DNA from: an uncultured Bacilli bacterium
Lineage (GTDB): Bacteria > Bacillota_I > Bacilli_A > RF39 > UBA660
Assembly: GCA_947598395.1 (NCBI GenBank)
Contig: CANQFG010000006.1
Location: forward strand, 1 to 33,629
DNA length: 33,629 nucleotides
Direction of reading: 5' to 3'
A program made the position numbers and the translations under genes. Under the pieces are notes generated by a model, which was given only the letters and a program-made list of their open reading frames with translations, did not search any database and was not told the DNA's origin. This document shows, piece after piece, positions 8,071 through 15,619 of the stretch; position 1 is the stretch's first letter, and the number at the start of each line of letters is the position of its first letter.

Positions 8071-8469
8071 ATGGTAGAAGATAGAATAACTGATATGCTT
8101 ACAAGAATTCGTAATGCCAATCAAATGAAATATGATACGGTTACCGTTCTTGGATCAAAGATTACTCGCGAAATAGCAAGAATCTTAAAAGAAGAAGGAT
8201 ATATTAACGATTATAAAGTAACTGAAGCTTCAAATGGCGATACGATTACCATCGAATTAAAATATACTGAAGGTAAGAAGACGCGCGTTATTACCGGCTT
8301 AAAGCGTATTTCTAAATCAGGCTTAAGAGTTTATGCTAAAGTAGATGAACTTCCTCGAGTATTAAATGGTTTAGGAATAGCTATTATCTCGACTTCTGAA
8401 GGTATTATGACTGATAGAGATGCTAGAAATAAAAAACTAGGAGGAGAAGTACTTGCTTATATTTGGTAA
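8071..8469 (+). CDS. rpsH: 30S ribosomal protein S8
   Basis: It has 132 residues, the standard length. '[21 protein letters not shown]' opens it. The 16S-binding C-terminus has '[26 protein letters not shown]'. S8 is a primary 16S binder and, in E. coli, the translational repressor of the spc operon. AAAGGAAG precedes the ATG. The stop is separated from rplF by only 18 bases. Confidence 0.97.
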   Translation: MVEDRITDMLTRIRNANQMKYDTVTVLGSKITREIARILKEEGYINDYKVTEASNGDTITIELKYTEGKKTRVITGLKRISKSGLRVYAKVDELPRVLNGLGIAIISTSEGIMTDRDARNKKLGGEVLAYIW

Positions 8470-8487
8470 GTGAGGAAAATATTAGTT

Positions 8488-9027
8488 ATGAGTAGAATAG
8501 GAAATAGAGTACTTAGTATTCCCACAGGTGTAACTGTCAATATTGTCGATAATACAATTACAGTTAAAGGACCTAAAGGTGAACTTAATTATACGTTTGA
8601 TAAGACGATCAGTGTTACCAATGAAGATAATAAGTTAGTCATCAAACGGGAAAATGATACTAAGCAAGTAAAATCATTACATGGAACGACTAATGCTTTA
8701 ATTGCTAATATGATTAAAGGGGTTTCCCAAGGTTTTGAAAAGGGCCTCGAAGCAGTTGGTGTTGGATATCGTTTTAATGTATCTGGTAAGAAAGTCATCA
8801 TCAATGCTGGATATTCCCATCCTGTTGAACTAGTAGTTCCTGAAGGATTGAGTGTTGAAGGAGTATCGAATACGGAAATAACCGTTAAAGGTATTGATAA
8901 ACAAAAAGTATCCGAATTTGCGGCTAATATTCGTAAAGTAAGAGAACCAGAACCTTATAAAGGTAAAGGTATACGTTACAAAGGCGAATATGTCAGACGT
9001 AAAGAAGGAAAGAAAGCGGCTAAATAG
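8488..9027 (+). CDS. rplF: 50S ribosomal protein L6
   Basis: ATG 8488 is chosen over the track start at 8470, because it gives the conserved 'MSRIGNRVLSIPTGVTVNI' and because GAGG (8472-8475) lies downstream of 8470. The 179-residue length is standard. The two alpha/beta repeats end in 'GYSHPVELVVPEGLSVE' and 'ANIRKVREPEPYKGKGIRY'. L6 lies near the GTPase-associated centre. Confidence 0.96.
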   Translation: MSRIGNRVLSIPTGVTVNIVDNTITVKGPKGELNYTFDKTISVTNEDNKLVIKRENDTKQVKSLHGTTNALIANMIKGVSQGFEKGLEAVGVGYRFNVSGKKVIINAGYSHPVELVVPEGLSVEGVSNTEITVKGIDKQKVSEFAANIRKVREPEPYKGKGIRYKGEYVRRKEGKKAAK

Positions 9028-9043
9028 GTAGGAGGATTAGAAA

Positions 9044-9400
9044 ATGATTAAAAAAGAAGCAAAAACAGTTGCACGTAAGAGAAGACATGAACGTGTTCGC
9101 AATCGTGTATCCGGAACTGCTAGTGTTCCAAGATTAAATGTCTTTCGTTCAAATTCCCATATCTTTGCCCAAATAATTGACGATGAAGTCGGCAATACCT
9201 TAGTTAGTTCATCAAGTGTTGAATTAAAGATCAAAAATGGTGGCAATGTCGAAGGAGCTAAAGTCGTCGGTGCTGATATCGCGAAAAAAGCTTTGAAAGC
9301 CGGAATTAAAAAAGTTGTCTTCGATCGTGGTGGATATCAATATCATGGTCGAATTGAAGCGTTAGCTGATGCAGCTCGTGAAAATGGATTGGAATTCTAG
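9044..9400 (+). CDS. rplR: 50S ribosomal protein L18
   Basis: It has 118 residues. '[15 protein letters not shown]' followed by '[19 protein letters not shown]' and the C-terminal '[20 protein letters not shown]' identify it. With L5 it carries 5S rRNA into the 50S subunit. AGGAGG lies 8 bases before the ATG. The overlapping minus-strand ORFs at this position are shadows. Confidence 0.97.
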   Translation: MIKKEAKTVARKRRHERVRNRVSGTASVPRLNVFRSNSHIFAQIIDDEVGNTLVSSSSVELKIKNGGNVEGAKVVGADIAKKALKAGIKKVVFDRGGYQYHGRIEALADAARENGLEF

Positions 9401-9410
9401 GAGGTAAAGT

Positions 9411-9920
9411 ATGGCAAGACAAGAAAAAACAATGGATGCAAAGAAAAAACTTTTAGACGAAAAAGTTGTCAGTATCTCCAGAGTAACAAAAGTTACAAAG
9501 GGTGGACGGCATTTTCGGTTTTCAGCTACGATGGTTGTCGGCGACGGCAAAGGACTCGTAGGTATTGGAACTGGTAAAGCTAACGAAGTACCAGAAGCTA
9601 TTAAAAAGGGCTTACAAGCTGCTAATAAGAATTTAGTTAGAGTATCTTTAGTTGATAATCGTACGATTTCTCATGAAGCTATTGGTTCTTGTGGTCGAGC
9701 TCGCGTTTTGATTAAACCGGCTCCTGAAGGTACAGGAATTATCGCTGGTGGTGCTGCTCGGGCTGTCCTTGAATTAGCTGGCGTTAAAGATATCGTTTCT
9801 AAATCTTTAGGATCTAATACGAAAGTCAATGTTGCCAAGGCAACTCTTGAAGCTTTGACATCGGTTCGTACCGCTGAACAAATTGCTGAATTACGTGGTA
9901 AGAAAGTTGAGGAGTTATAA
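9411..9920 (+). CDS. rpsE: 30S ribosomal protein S5
   Basis: It has 169 residues. '[21 protein letters not shown]', '[14 protein letters not shown]' and '[18 protein letters not shown]' are diagnostic. S5 acts at the mRNA entry site and in decoding fidelity. The notable point is downstream: rplO begins one base after the stop, where rpmD (L30) sits in most Bacilli, so L30 is missing from this operon. Confidence 0.97.
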   Translation: MARQEKTMDAKKKLLDEKVVSISRVTKVTKGGRHFRFSATMVVGDGKGLVGIGTGKANEVPEAIKKGLQAANKNLVRVSLVDNRTISHEAIGSCGRARVLIKPAPEGTGIIAGGAARAVLELAGVKDIVSKSLGSNTKVNVAKATLEALTSVRTAEQIAELRGKKVEEL

Positions 9921-9921
9921 T

Positions 9922-10362
9922 ATGAAGTTAGAAAATTTAGTAGCATCTCCCGAAACTAAAAAACGTAAGAGAGTAGGTCGTGGTCCAGGATCGGGAATGG
10001 GTAAGACCGCGACTCGTGGTGAAAATGGTCAAAAATCGAGAAGTGGTGCAAGCATCTCTCCTTGGTTCGAAGGTGGTCAATCACCATTATATCGTCGTAT
10101 TCCAAAACGTGGTTTCAATAATGCTCGTTTTAGAAAAGAATATGCCACGATTAACTTATCCGATTTAAACCGTTTTAATGATGGTGATGTCGTTACTCCC
10201 GAAGTATTATATGAACGGGGTATCGTCAAAAAACAATTAGCTGGTATCAAAGTATTAGCCGGCGGAGAATTGACGAAAAAAGTTACAGTTAAAGCGCATC
10301 GTTTCTCAACGAAAGCGGTTAGTAAGATTGAGGAGCAAGGCGGAACAGCAGAGGTGATTTAA
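9922..10362 (+). CDS. rplO: 50S ribosomal protein L15
   Basis: The track start at 9883 lies inside rpsE. GAGGAG (9909-9914) places the start at ATG 9922, giving '[19 protein letters not shown]' and 146 residues. The N-terminal Gly/Arg arm '[19 protein letters not shown]' threads into 23S rRNA; '[13 protein letters not shown]' is also typical. It follows rpsE by a single base and precedes secY by two, so it is tightly coupled on both sides. Confidence 0.96.
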   Translation: MKLENLVASPETKKRKRVGRGPGSGMGKTATRGENGQKSRSGASISPWFEGGQSPLYRRIPKRGFNNARFRKEYATINLSDLNRFNDGDVVTPEVLYERGIVKKQLAGIKVLAGGELTKKVTVKAHRFSTKAVSKIEEQGGTAEVI

Positions 10363-10364
10363 AG

Positions 10365-11633
10365 ATGTTCAAGAGTCTTAAAGGGTTATTTTCAGCCAAA
10401 AATAAAGATTTGCGAAAGAGAATTTACTTCACCTTGCTCATCTTAGCGGTCTTTGCTTTTGGAACTAATATCATGGTTCCCGGAGCAAAGAGTATAACGC
10501 AAAATTTAGGATTTCTCGATTTGTTAAACCTAATGAGTGGTGGTAGTTTAAAGACTTTTTCCATCTTTGCGTTAGGCGTTATGCCATATATTACGGCATC
10601 GATTTTGACGCAATTGTTGCAAATGGATATTATTCCTTATTTTAAAGAATTGAAAGAACAAGGGGCGACTGGTCGGCAAAAGATCAATCGTATCAATCGC
10701 TATTTAGGTATATTATTTGCCTTTATTCAAGGTTATATCTATTCCATTGCTTTTATGGGTGGAACGACGAGTGAAGTCTTAAAGACGACGATTATCTTGA
10801 CGGCTGGTACCGCACTCTTATTATGGTTAGCCGATCAAATTACCAATAAGGGATTGGGCAATGGCGTATCCTTATTTATCATGGCTGGTATTGTCAATAC
10901 TTTGCCATCGACATTTATTTCGGCCTTCAATGATTTGATCGTTGCCGATACTTTTACAAAAGTTTTAGGAATCGTTCTCTTTATTGCCTTTATCATTGCC
11001 TATTTATTGATCTTAGTAGGCGTTGTCTATATGCAAATTAGTGAACGGAGAATTCCTATTCAACATACGACACGGACGGATAGTTCTTATGCCAAAGAAC
11101 AATCGTATATTCCGCTTAAATTGAATTCAGCGAGTGTTATGCCAGTTATTTTTGCCAGTGCTATTACTAGTGTTCCATCTTTAATAGCTCAATTTATCAA
11201 AAATAGCCAATTTACCTATATCGTTGAAAACTATATTGCCTATACAACCTTAACCGGTTATATCCTCTATGTCGTCTTAATATTTGTCTTTGGATATTTC
11301 TATACCCTTATGGAATTAAATCCCAAAGAAATGAGTGAAAATCTCGATAAGAATCGTTCCTTTATTCCGGGTATTACCCCCGGGGAAAAGACGGAAATGT
11401 ATTTAAAGGGAACGATATCACGTCTAAGTGTTGCCGGAAGTATTTTCCTCATCATTATCGCCTCAATACCATTGATCTTCAGTCGTATCTCGAGTTTATC
11501 CAGTGCGGTAACGCTAGGAGGTACAGGACTCTTAATTGTCGTTGGCGTTGCTTTAGAGACTTATAAACAACTCGAAAGTAGTATCGTCAGTCGCAGTTAT
11601 GAAGGAAGTAGAAAGAGAAGAAGACGGCGATGA
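10365..11633 (+). CDS. secY: Preprotein translocase channel SecY
   Basis: It has 422 residues with about ten hydrophobic segments, the normal SecY layout. Landmarks are 'NIMVPGAKSI' near the first segment, 'ALGVMPYITASILTQLLQ', 'NKGLGNGVSLFIMAGI', the cytosolic loop 'QISERRIPIQHTTRT' and 'GYFYTLMELNPKEMSENL'. The very basic C-terminus 'EGSRKRRRRR' faces the cytosol and ribosome. SecY forms the membrane channel for signal-peptide proteins, including the surface proteins encoded on both sides of this operon. The TGA stop overlaps the adk start (ATGA). Confidence 0.97.
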   Translation: MFKSLKGLFSAKNKDLRKRIYFTLLILAVFAFGTNIMVPGAKSITQNLGFLDLLNLMSGGSLKTFSIFALGVMPYITASILTQLLQMDIIPYFKELKEQGATGRQKINRINRYLGILFAFIQGYIYSIAFMGGTTSEVLKTTIILTAGTALLLWLADQITNKGLGNGVSLFIMAGIVNTLPSTFISAFNDLIVADTFTKVLGIVLFIAFIIAYLLILVGVVYMQISERRIPIQHTTRTDSSYAKEQSYIPLKLNSASVMPVIFASAITSVPSLIAQFIKNSQFTYIVENYIAYTTLTGYILYVVLIFVFGYFYTLMELNPKEMSENLDKNRSFIPGITPGEKTEMYLKGTISRLSVAGSIFLIIIASIPLIFSRISSLSSAVTLGGTGLLIVVGVALETYKQLESSIVSRSYEGSRKRRRRR

Positions 11634-12280
11634 AAAATATTATCTTTATTGCCCCACCAGCGGCTGGTAAGGGGACGCAAAGTGATTTATTAGTTTCCCA
11701 ATATGGATTTGTCCATATTTCAACCGGAGATCTCTTACGGGCGGAAGTTGCCAAGGGAACTGAATTAGGTAATCGTATCAAAGATACTATGGCCCAAGGT
11801 GGTCTTGTCGATGATGATACCGTAACGACGTTACTCAAGAGTTATCTTAAAAATATGGATCATGAACGGGGCTTTATCCTCGATGGTTATCCCCGAACTT
11901 TAGAACAAGCGGAAAAGCTAACGGATTTACTTGCCGAGTTAAATGTCAAAATTGACTATGTTCTCTTCTTAGCACTCGATATCGAAACGTCTATGCATCG
12001 AGCTTTGGGAAGAATTACTTGTCCCAATTGTGGACGGGGCTATAATAAATATGAAGAAGGTCTAAAACCTTTCGAAGATAATATTTGTGATGATTGTCAT
12101 TGTGAACTTATGGCGCGCAATGATGATACGGAAGAAAAATTCCGTACACGCTTCTTAGCATATGAAGAAAAAACAAAACCATTATTAGATTATTATGCTA
12201 ATCTTGGCATTTTATATCATATTGATAGTTCTAAAACACCAGAGGAGACATTCAAGCAAATTGAAAGTGTGATTAAATGA
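11630..12280 (+). CDS. adk: Adenylate kinase, zinc-lid type, with altered P-loop
   Basis: This 216-residue long-lid adenylate kinase interconverts ATP + AMP and 2 ADP in the cytosol. 'HISTGDLLRAE' (AMP site), 'GFILDGYPRTLEQAE' and the zinc lid 'CPNCGRGYNKYEEG ... CDDCHC' are clear, as are the catalytic arginines in 'LGRITC' and 'ARNDDTEEKFRTR'. The P-loop reads 'APPAAGKGTQ' instead of the usual 'GxPGAGKGTQ'; the Lys and Thr remain, so activity is expected. ATGA overlaps at both ends couple it to secY and map. Confidence 0.95.
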   Translation: MKNIIFIAPPAAGKGTQSDLLVSQYGFVHISTGDLLRAEVAKGTELGNRIKDTMAQGGLVDDDTVTTLLKSYLKNMDHERGFILDGYPRTLEQAEKLTDLLAELNVKIDYVLFLALDIETSMHRALGRITCPNCGRGYNKYEEGLKPFEDNICDDCHCELMARNDDTEEKFRTRFLAYEEKTKPLLDYYANLGILYHIDSSKTPEETFKQIESVIK

Positions 12281-13026
12281 TAACGATTTATCGTGAAGAT
12301 GAGATTGCCAAAGTCAAAGCTTCGGGACATATTACTTATTTGACCCATCAACACATGAAAGAATTTATCAAACCCGGCGTATCGACAAAATTTTTAGATG
12401 AAGAAGCTGGAAGATTTATTCGCAGTATGGGTGGCATTCCCAGTTGTTTAAATTATGAGGGATTTCCTGCCAATATATGTGTTTCGGTCAATGAAGAAGT
12501 CGTCCATGGCATCGGAAGAGATGATCATTACTTAAAAGAAGGCGATATCGTCACTTTGGATATCTGTACTCTATATGAGGGATATCATTCCGATTCGGCT
12601 TGGACTTATCCCGTCGGCAAGATCAATAAAGAAAAAGAGCATCTTTTACATCATACGGAAAAAGCCCTATATGTTGGCTTAAAGGAAATCAAAGATGGTG
12701 CTCCTCTCGGTAATTTAGGAGCTCGCATCCAACAATATGCGGAAAGCCATGGTTTAGGTGTTATTCGCGAACTTGTTGGACATGGAGTGGGACATAATTT
12801 ACATGAAGATCCTGATGTTCCAAATTTTGGAAAATACAATAGTGGACCCGTCTTAAAAGCGGGAATGATAATTGCTGTCGAACCAATGTTGACAGCGGGA
12901 AAAAGATACGTTAACATCTTAGATGATGACTGGACAATCGTTACGGATGATAATCGTCCCAGTGCCCATTTTGAACATACTGTTGTCGTCTTAGAAGATG
13001 GATACGAAATACTTACAGGAGAGTGA
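12277..13026 (+). CDS. map: Methionine aminopeptidase, type I
   Basis: The 249-residue cytosolic metalloprotease removes N-terminal Met from nascent proteins. Metal and substrate residues are visible: His77 in 'EVVHGIG', Asp95 and Asp106 eleven apart in '[13 protein letters not shown]', the His in '[19 protein letters not shown]', and the Glu residues in 'IAVEPML' and near '[16 protein letters not shown]'. There is no SH3-binding or zinc-finger extension. The ATG overlaps the adk stop, and its last bases contain the infA binding site. Confidence 0.97.
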   Translation: MITIYREDEIAKVKASGHITYLTHQHMKEFIKPGVSTKFLDEEAGRFIRSMGGIPSCLNYEGFPANICVSVNEEVVHGIGRDDHYLKEGDIVTLDICTLYEGYHSDSAWTYPVGKINKEKEHLLHHTEKALYVGLKEIKDGAPLGNLGARIQQYAESHGLGVIRELVGHGVGHNLHEDPDVPNFGKYNSGPVLKAGMIIAVEPMLTAGKRYVNILDDDWTIVTDDNRPSAHFEHTVVVLEDGYEILTGE

Positions 13027-13034
13027 AATTAAAA

Positions 13035-13247
13035 GTGGCTAAAGAGCAAAAAATCGAAGTCGAAGGAAAAGTAATCGATGTTACACATGATATTTATCGT
13101 GTCGAACTCGATAATAAAATTATTGTAGCTGCCCGTGTTTCTGGTAAAATACGTATGAATACGATTCGTATCTTACCAGGTGATAGAGTTACAGTAGAAA
13201 TGTCCCCAACCGATTTAACACATGGGATTATAAAATATAGAAAATAA
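13035..13247 (+). CDS. infA: Translation initiation factor IF-1
   Basis: The track start at GTG 13023 overlaps the binding site AGGAGAG (13017-13023). GTG 13035 gives the conserved '[16 protein letters not shown]' and 70 residues, against the usual 72. The OB fold shows '[20 protein letters not shown]' and 'THGIIKYR', which occupies the A site during initiation. A GTG start is unusual here, as most genes of the operon use ATG. Confidence 0.93.
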   Translation: MAKEQKIEVEGKVIDVTHDIYRVELDNKIIVAARVSGKIRMNTIRILPGDRVTVEMSPTDLTHGIIKYRK

Positions 13248-13262
13248 ATTGGAGGTTTTTAA

Positions 13263-13376
13263 ATGAAAGTAAGAGCATCGGTAAAGAAAATTTGCCCAAA
13301 ATGTAGAATTATTCGTAGAAAAGGTAAAGTTATGGTTATCTGTGATAATCCAAAACATAAACAAAGACAAGGTTAA
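13263..13376 (+). CDS. rpmJ: 50S ribosomal protein L36 (not in ORF track)
   Basis: It is too short for the track. ATG 13263 to TAA 13376 encodes 37 residues, '[20 protein letters not shown]' onward, ending '[11 protein letters not shown]'. Zinc ligands are the Cys pair in 'CPKC', one further Cys and the His in 'NPKHKQRQG'. Length and motif fit the zinc form of L36. GGAGG (13251-13255) is correctly spaced, and the position between infA and rpsM is the standard one. Confidence 0.97.
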   Translation: MKVRASVKKICPKCRIIRRKGKVMVICDNPKHKQRQG

Positions 13377-13388
13377 GGAGGAATATAA

Positions 13389-13763
13389 ATGGCACGTATT
13401 AAAAACATCGAATTACCAAAGGAAAAGGCCTTATTTATTGGTTTAACAGCAATTTATGGTGTTGGTCAAAGTTTGGCAAAACGCATCTGTCTTGATGCCG
13501 GAGTTGATCCTGATATGAAAGTTAAAGATTTGACAAATGAACAAGAAAATAAGATAAGAACGGAAATCGATAAATATACGGTTGAAGGTGATCTACGTCG
13601 TGAAGTTCAAATGAATATCAAAAATAAGATGGAAATTAATTCTTATCAAGGTATTCGTCATAAAAAAGGTTTACCAGTTCGTGGTCAAAGAACTAACCGC
13701 AATGCCCATACCCGTAAAGGTAAAGGTAAAGTTATTGCTAATAAGAAGAAAGCTACTAAGTAG
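13389..13763 (+). CDS. rpsM: 30S ribosomal protein S13
   Basis: It has 124 residues. '[25 protein letters not shown]' and the C-terminal '[24 protein letters not shown]' are diagnostic; the basic tail contacts the P-site tRNA. It forms the 30S head with S19 and bridges to L5. AAGGAGG lies 8 bases before the ATG. Confidence 0.98.
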   Translation: MARIKNIELPKEKALFIGLTAIYGVGQSLAKRICLDAGVDPDMKVKDLTNEQENKIRTEIDKYTVEGDLRREVQMNIKNKMEINSYQGIRHKKGLPVRGQRTNRNAHTRKGKGKVIANKKKATK

Positions 13764-13783
13764 TTAATAAAGGAGGTTAAACT

Positions 13784-14167
13784 ATGGCTTATAATAGAAG
13801 AAAAAGAAAAGTAAAGAAGAATATTCCGGAAGCTCAAGCTCATATTTCATCATCATATAATAATACTTTAGTTACCATAACGGATAAAGATGGTAATACC
13901 ATTAGTTGGGCTTCAAGTGGTACAATAGGTTATAAGGGATCAAAGAAGAAAACCCCTTATGCTGCTGGTCTTGCTGCTGAAAGTGCTGGTCGGGCAGCAA
14001 TGGATTCCGGTGTTGTCAAAGTCGAAGTTCATGTTAAAGGTTTAGGTGGTGGAAGAGAAACGGCTATCCGTTCCCTACAAGCTGTTGGACTAGAAATTAC
14101 GGCAATCATCGATGAAACACCTGTTCCACATAATGGATGTCGTCCACCAAAACGTCCAAGAAACTAA
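13784..14167 (+). CDS. rpsK: 30S ribosomal protein S11
   Basis: It has 127 residues. '[24 protein letters not shown]', '[18 protein letters not shown]' and the C-terminal '[18 protein letters not shown]' are family hallmarks. S11 lies on the platform near the E-site codon and the Shine-Dalgarno helix. AAGGAGG precedes the ATG. The 33-base gap to rpoA shows no promoter or terminator. Confidence 0.98.
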   Translation: MAYNRRKRKVKKNIPEAQAHISSSYNNTLVTITDKDGNTISWASSGTIGYKGSKKKTPYAAGLAAESAGRAAMDSGVVKVEVHVKGLGGGRETAIRSLQAVGLEITAIIDETPVPHNGCRPPKRPRN

Positions 14168-14200
14168 ATTTATGGTAATTGAAGAAAAGAGGATTGAAAG

Positions 14201-15139
14201 ATGAATTTTGAAAAACCAGATTATAAAATTACTGAATATGTTGAAAGCAAACATTATGGTAAATTTGAACTAGAACCTTTAGAAAGAGGATTTGGTACAA
14301 CAATTGGTAATGCGTTAAGAAGAGTAATGTTATCAAGCCTTCCCGGAAGTGCTGTTACGAGCGTTAAAATTGATGGTGTCATGCATGAATTCCAAAAGAT
14401 CGATGGTATTCGTGAAGATGTCATGAATATTATCTTAAATATTAAGAGCTTAGTCGTTAAGAATTACTCTAAAGATAGAAAAATTATGCGTTTATCAGCT
14501 AATGCGGAAGGACCTGTTACGGCTGGTCAAATCGATCATGATGCTGATATTGAAATCGTAAATCCTGATTTAGTTATTTGTAATTTAGTTAAGGGTGGAA
14601 AAATCGATATTGAAATGACTGTCGATAATGGTCGTGGTTATGTCGATGCTAAAGAAAACAAAAAGATTATGGGCGAAACTGTTGGTTTAATTCCAATTGA
14701 CTCCCTTTATTCACCAATTGAAAAGGTCGCCTTTGAAGTAGAAGATGCCCGAGTTGGACATAATGAAAATTATGATAAATTGATCATGTATGTCTATACC
14801 AATGGTTCAATTACACCAGAAGAGGCAATGGCTTTATCAAGTCGTATCTTAATCGAACATTTAAATATCGTTGCTGATTTAAATCAAATTGCCGATATTA
14901 CTGGTATTATTGCTGAAAAGAAAGTCGATACAATTACCAAGACTTTAGAAACCCCAATTGAAGAAATTGAATTCTCAGTTCGGGCTTATAATTGCTTAAA
15001 ACGAGCTGGTATTCATACAATGCAAGATTTAATTGATAAAAAAGAAGTCGAAGTTACGAAGATTCGTAATTTAGGTAAAAAATCATTAAAAGAAGTTATT
15101 GATAAAGTAAATGAAATGGGATTAAAATTCCGTGATTAG
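14201..15139 (+). CDS. rpoA: RNA polymerase alpha subunit
   Basis: It has 312 residues, typical for Firmicutes. The N-terminal assembly domain shows 'PLERGFGTTIGNALRRVMLSSLPG'. The C-terminal DNA-binding domain shows 'EFSVRAYNCLKRAGIHTMQDL' and 'KIRNLGKKSLKEVIDKV', the helix-hairpin-helix that binds UP elements and activators. An AGAGGATTGAAAG site precedes the ATG. It is co-transcribed with rpsK and rplQ. Confidence 0.98.
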   Translation: MNFEKPDYKITEYVESKHYGKFELEPLERGFGTTIGNALRRVMLSSLPGSAVTSVKIDGVMHEFQKIDGIREDVMNIILNIKSLVVKNYSKDRKIMRLSANAEGPVTAGQIDHDADIEIVNPDLVICNLVKGGKIDIEMTVDNGRGYVDAKENKKIMGETVGLIPIDSLYSPIEKVAFEVEDARVGHNENYDKLIMYVYTNGSITPEEAMALSSRILIEHLNIVADLNQIADITGIIAEKKVDTITKTLETPIEEIEFSVRAYNCLKRAGIHTMQDLIDKKEVEVTKIRNLGKKSLKEVIDKVNEMGLKFRD

Positions 15140-15160
15140 TTAGTAAGGAGGTAAAGACTA

Positions 15161-15502
15161 ATGTATAGAAAATTAGGTAGAGAAACAAGAATTAGAAGAA
15201 GTATATTAGCCGGTATTACTAAAGATGTCATTATGAATGGTTCAGTAGTTACTACAGAAGCTCGGGCTAAAGAAGTAAGAAAATTTGTCGATAAGATGAT
15301 TACTTATGGAAAAGATGGATCTTTAGTTGCTCGTCGTAAAGCTTTAGCTTTCTTACATAACGATAATACGGTTGTTAAAAAAATATTTAATGAATTAGCA
15401 CCACGTTATGCTGAGAGAAAAGGCGGATATACGCGAATTATTAAATTAAAAGAAAGAATAGGCGACGATGCCTTAATGGTAAGACTTGAATTAGTTGACT
15501 AA
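15161..15502 (+). CDS. rplQ: 50S ribosomal protein L17
   Basis: It has 113 residues of the short bacterial form. 'MYRKLGRETRIRRSILAGITKDVI' and 'RYAERKGGYTRIIKL' are typical; the C-terminus 'DDALMVRLELVD' closes it. L17 sits near the tunnel exit. TAAGGAGG precedes the ATG. It is the last gene of the superoperon, and its final codons form the left arm of the terminator. Confidence 0.97.
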   Translation: MYRKLGRETRIRRSILAGITKDVIMNGSVVTTEARAKEVRKFVDKMITYGKDGSLVARRKALAFLHNDNTVVKKIFNELAPRYAERKGGYTRIIKLKERIGDDALMVRLELVD

Positions 15503-15518
15503 TCAAGTCTTTTTTTTG
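15481..15518 (+). terminator. Main terminator of the ribosomal superoperon
   Basis: AAGACTTGA pairs with TCAAGTCTT, with an inner TTAG/CTAA stem and a TTGA loop, then a long T run. The left arm is the 3' end of rplQ. Confidence 0.9.
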
Positions 15519-15537
15519 CAAAAAGAAAATTATTATG

Positions 15538-15559
15538 CACCGAAAACTCGGTGTTTTTT
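15538..15559 (+). terminator. Second, tandem terminator
   Basis: CACCGA (15538-15543) pairs with TCGGTG (15548-15553) around AAAC, then TTTTTT. With the previous hairpin it isolates the following surface gene from ribosomal-operon read-through. It ends just before the G9 promoter element. Confidence 0.85.
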
Positions 15560-15595
15560 CGTGCGACTGGGGGGGGGTGCAATACAATAGAGAAA
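15560..15595 (+). promoter_or_regulatory. Candidate phase-variable promoter with G9 tract (copy A)
   Basis: A run of nine G (15569-15577) sits upstream of a -10-like TACAAT (15583-15588). At G9 a weak -35-like GTGCGA (15561-15566) has a 16-bp spacer; one more G would make it 17. The predicted start is near 15595, about 20-25 nt before the gene. Because terminators end at 15559, this is the only room for a promoter. The core ACT-G9-TGCAATACAATA is repeated exactly at 18431-18454. Variation of the tract is inference by analogy to spacer poly-G promoters such as Neisseria porA. Confidence 0.6.
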
Positions 15596-15619
15596 ATGAA
15601 AAATAGGAGCAAAATGAAC

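Noticed and set aside
10365-13026. TGA read as Trp (Mollicutes code 4)
   Set aside because: secY, adk and map all end naturally at TGA with correct family lengths and overlapping next starts, and Trp is encoded by TGG.
15551-15619. Upstream extension of the surface gene from GTG 15551, which would place the G9 tract in the coding region
   Set aside because: It has no ribosome binding site, begins inside a terminator stem, and delays the signal peptide by over 20 residues. Coding-frame switching is still formally possible because the frame is open at G9.
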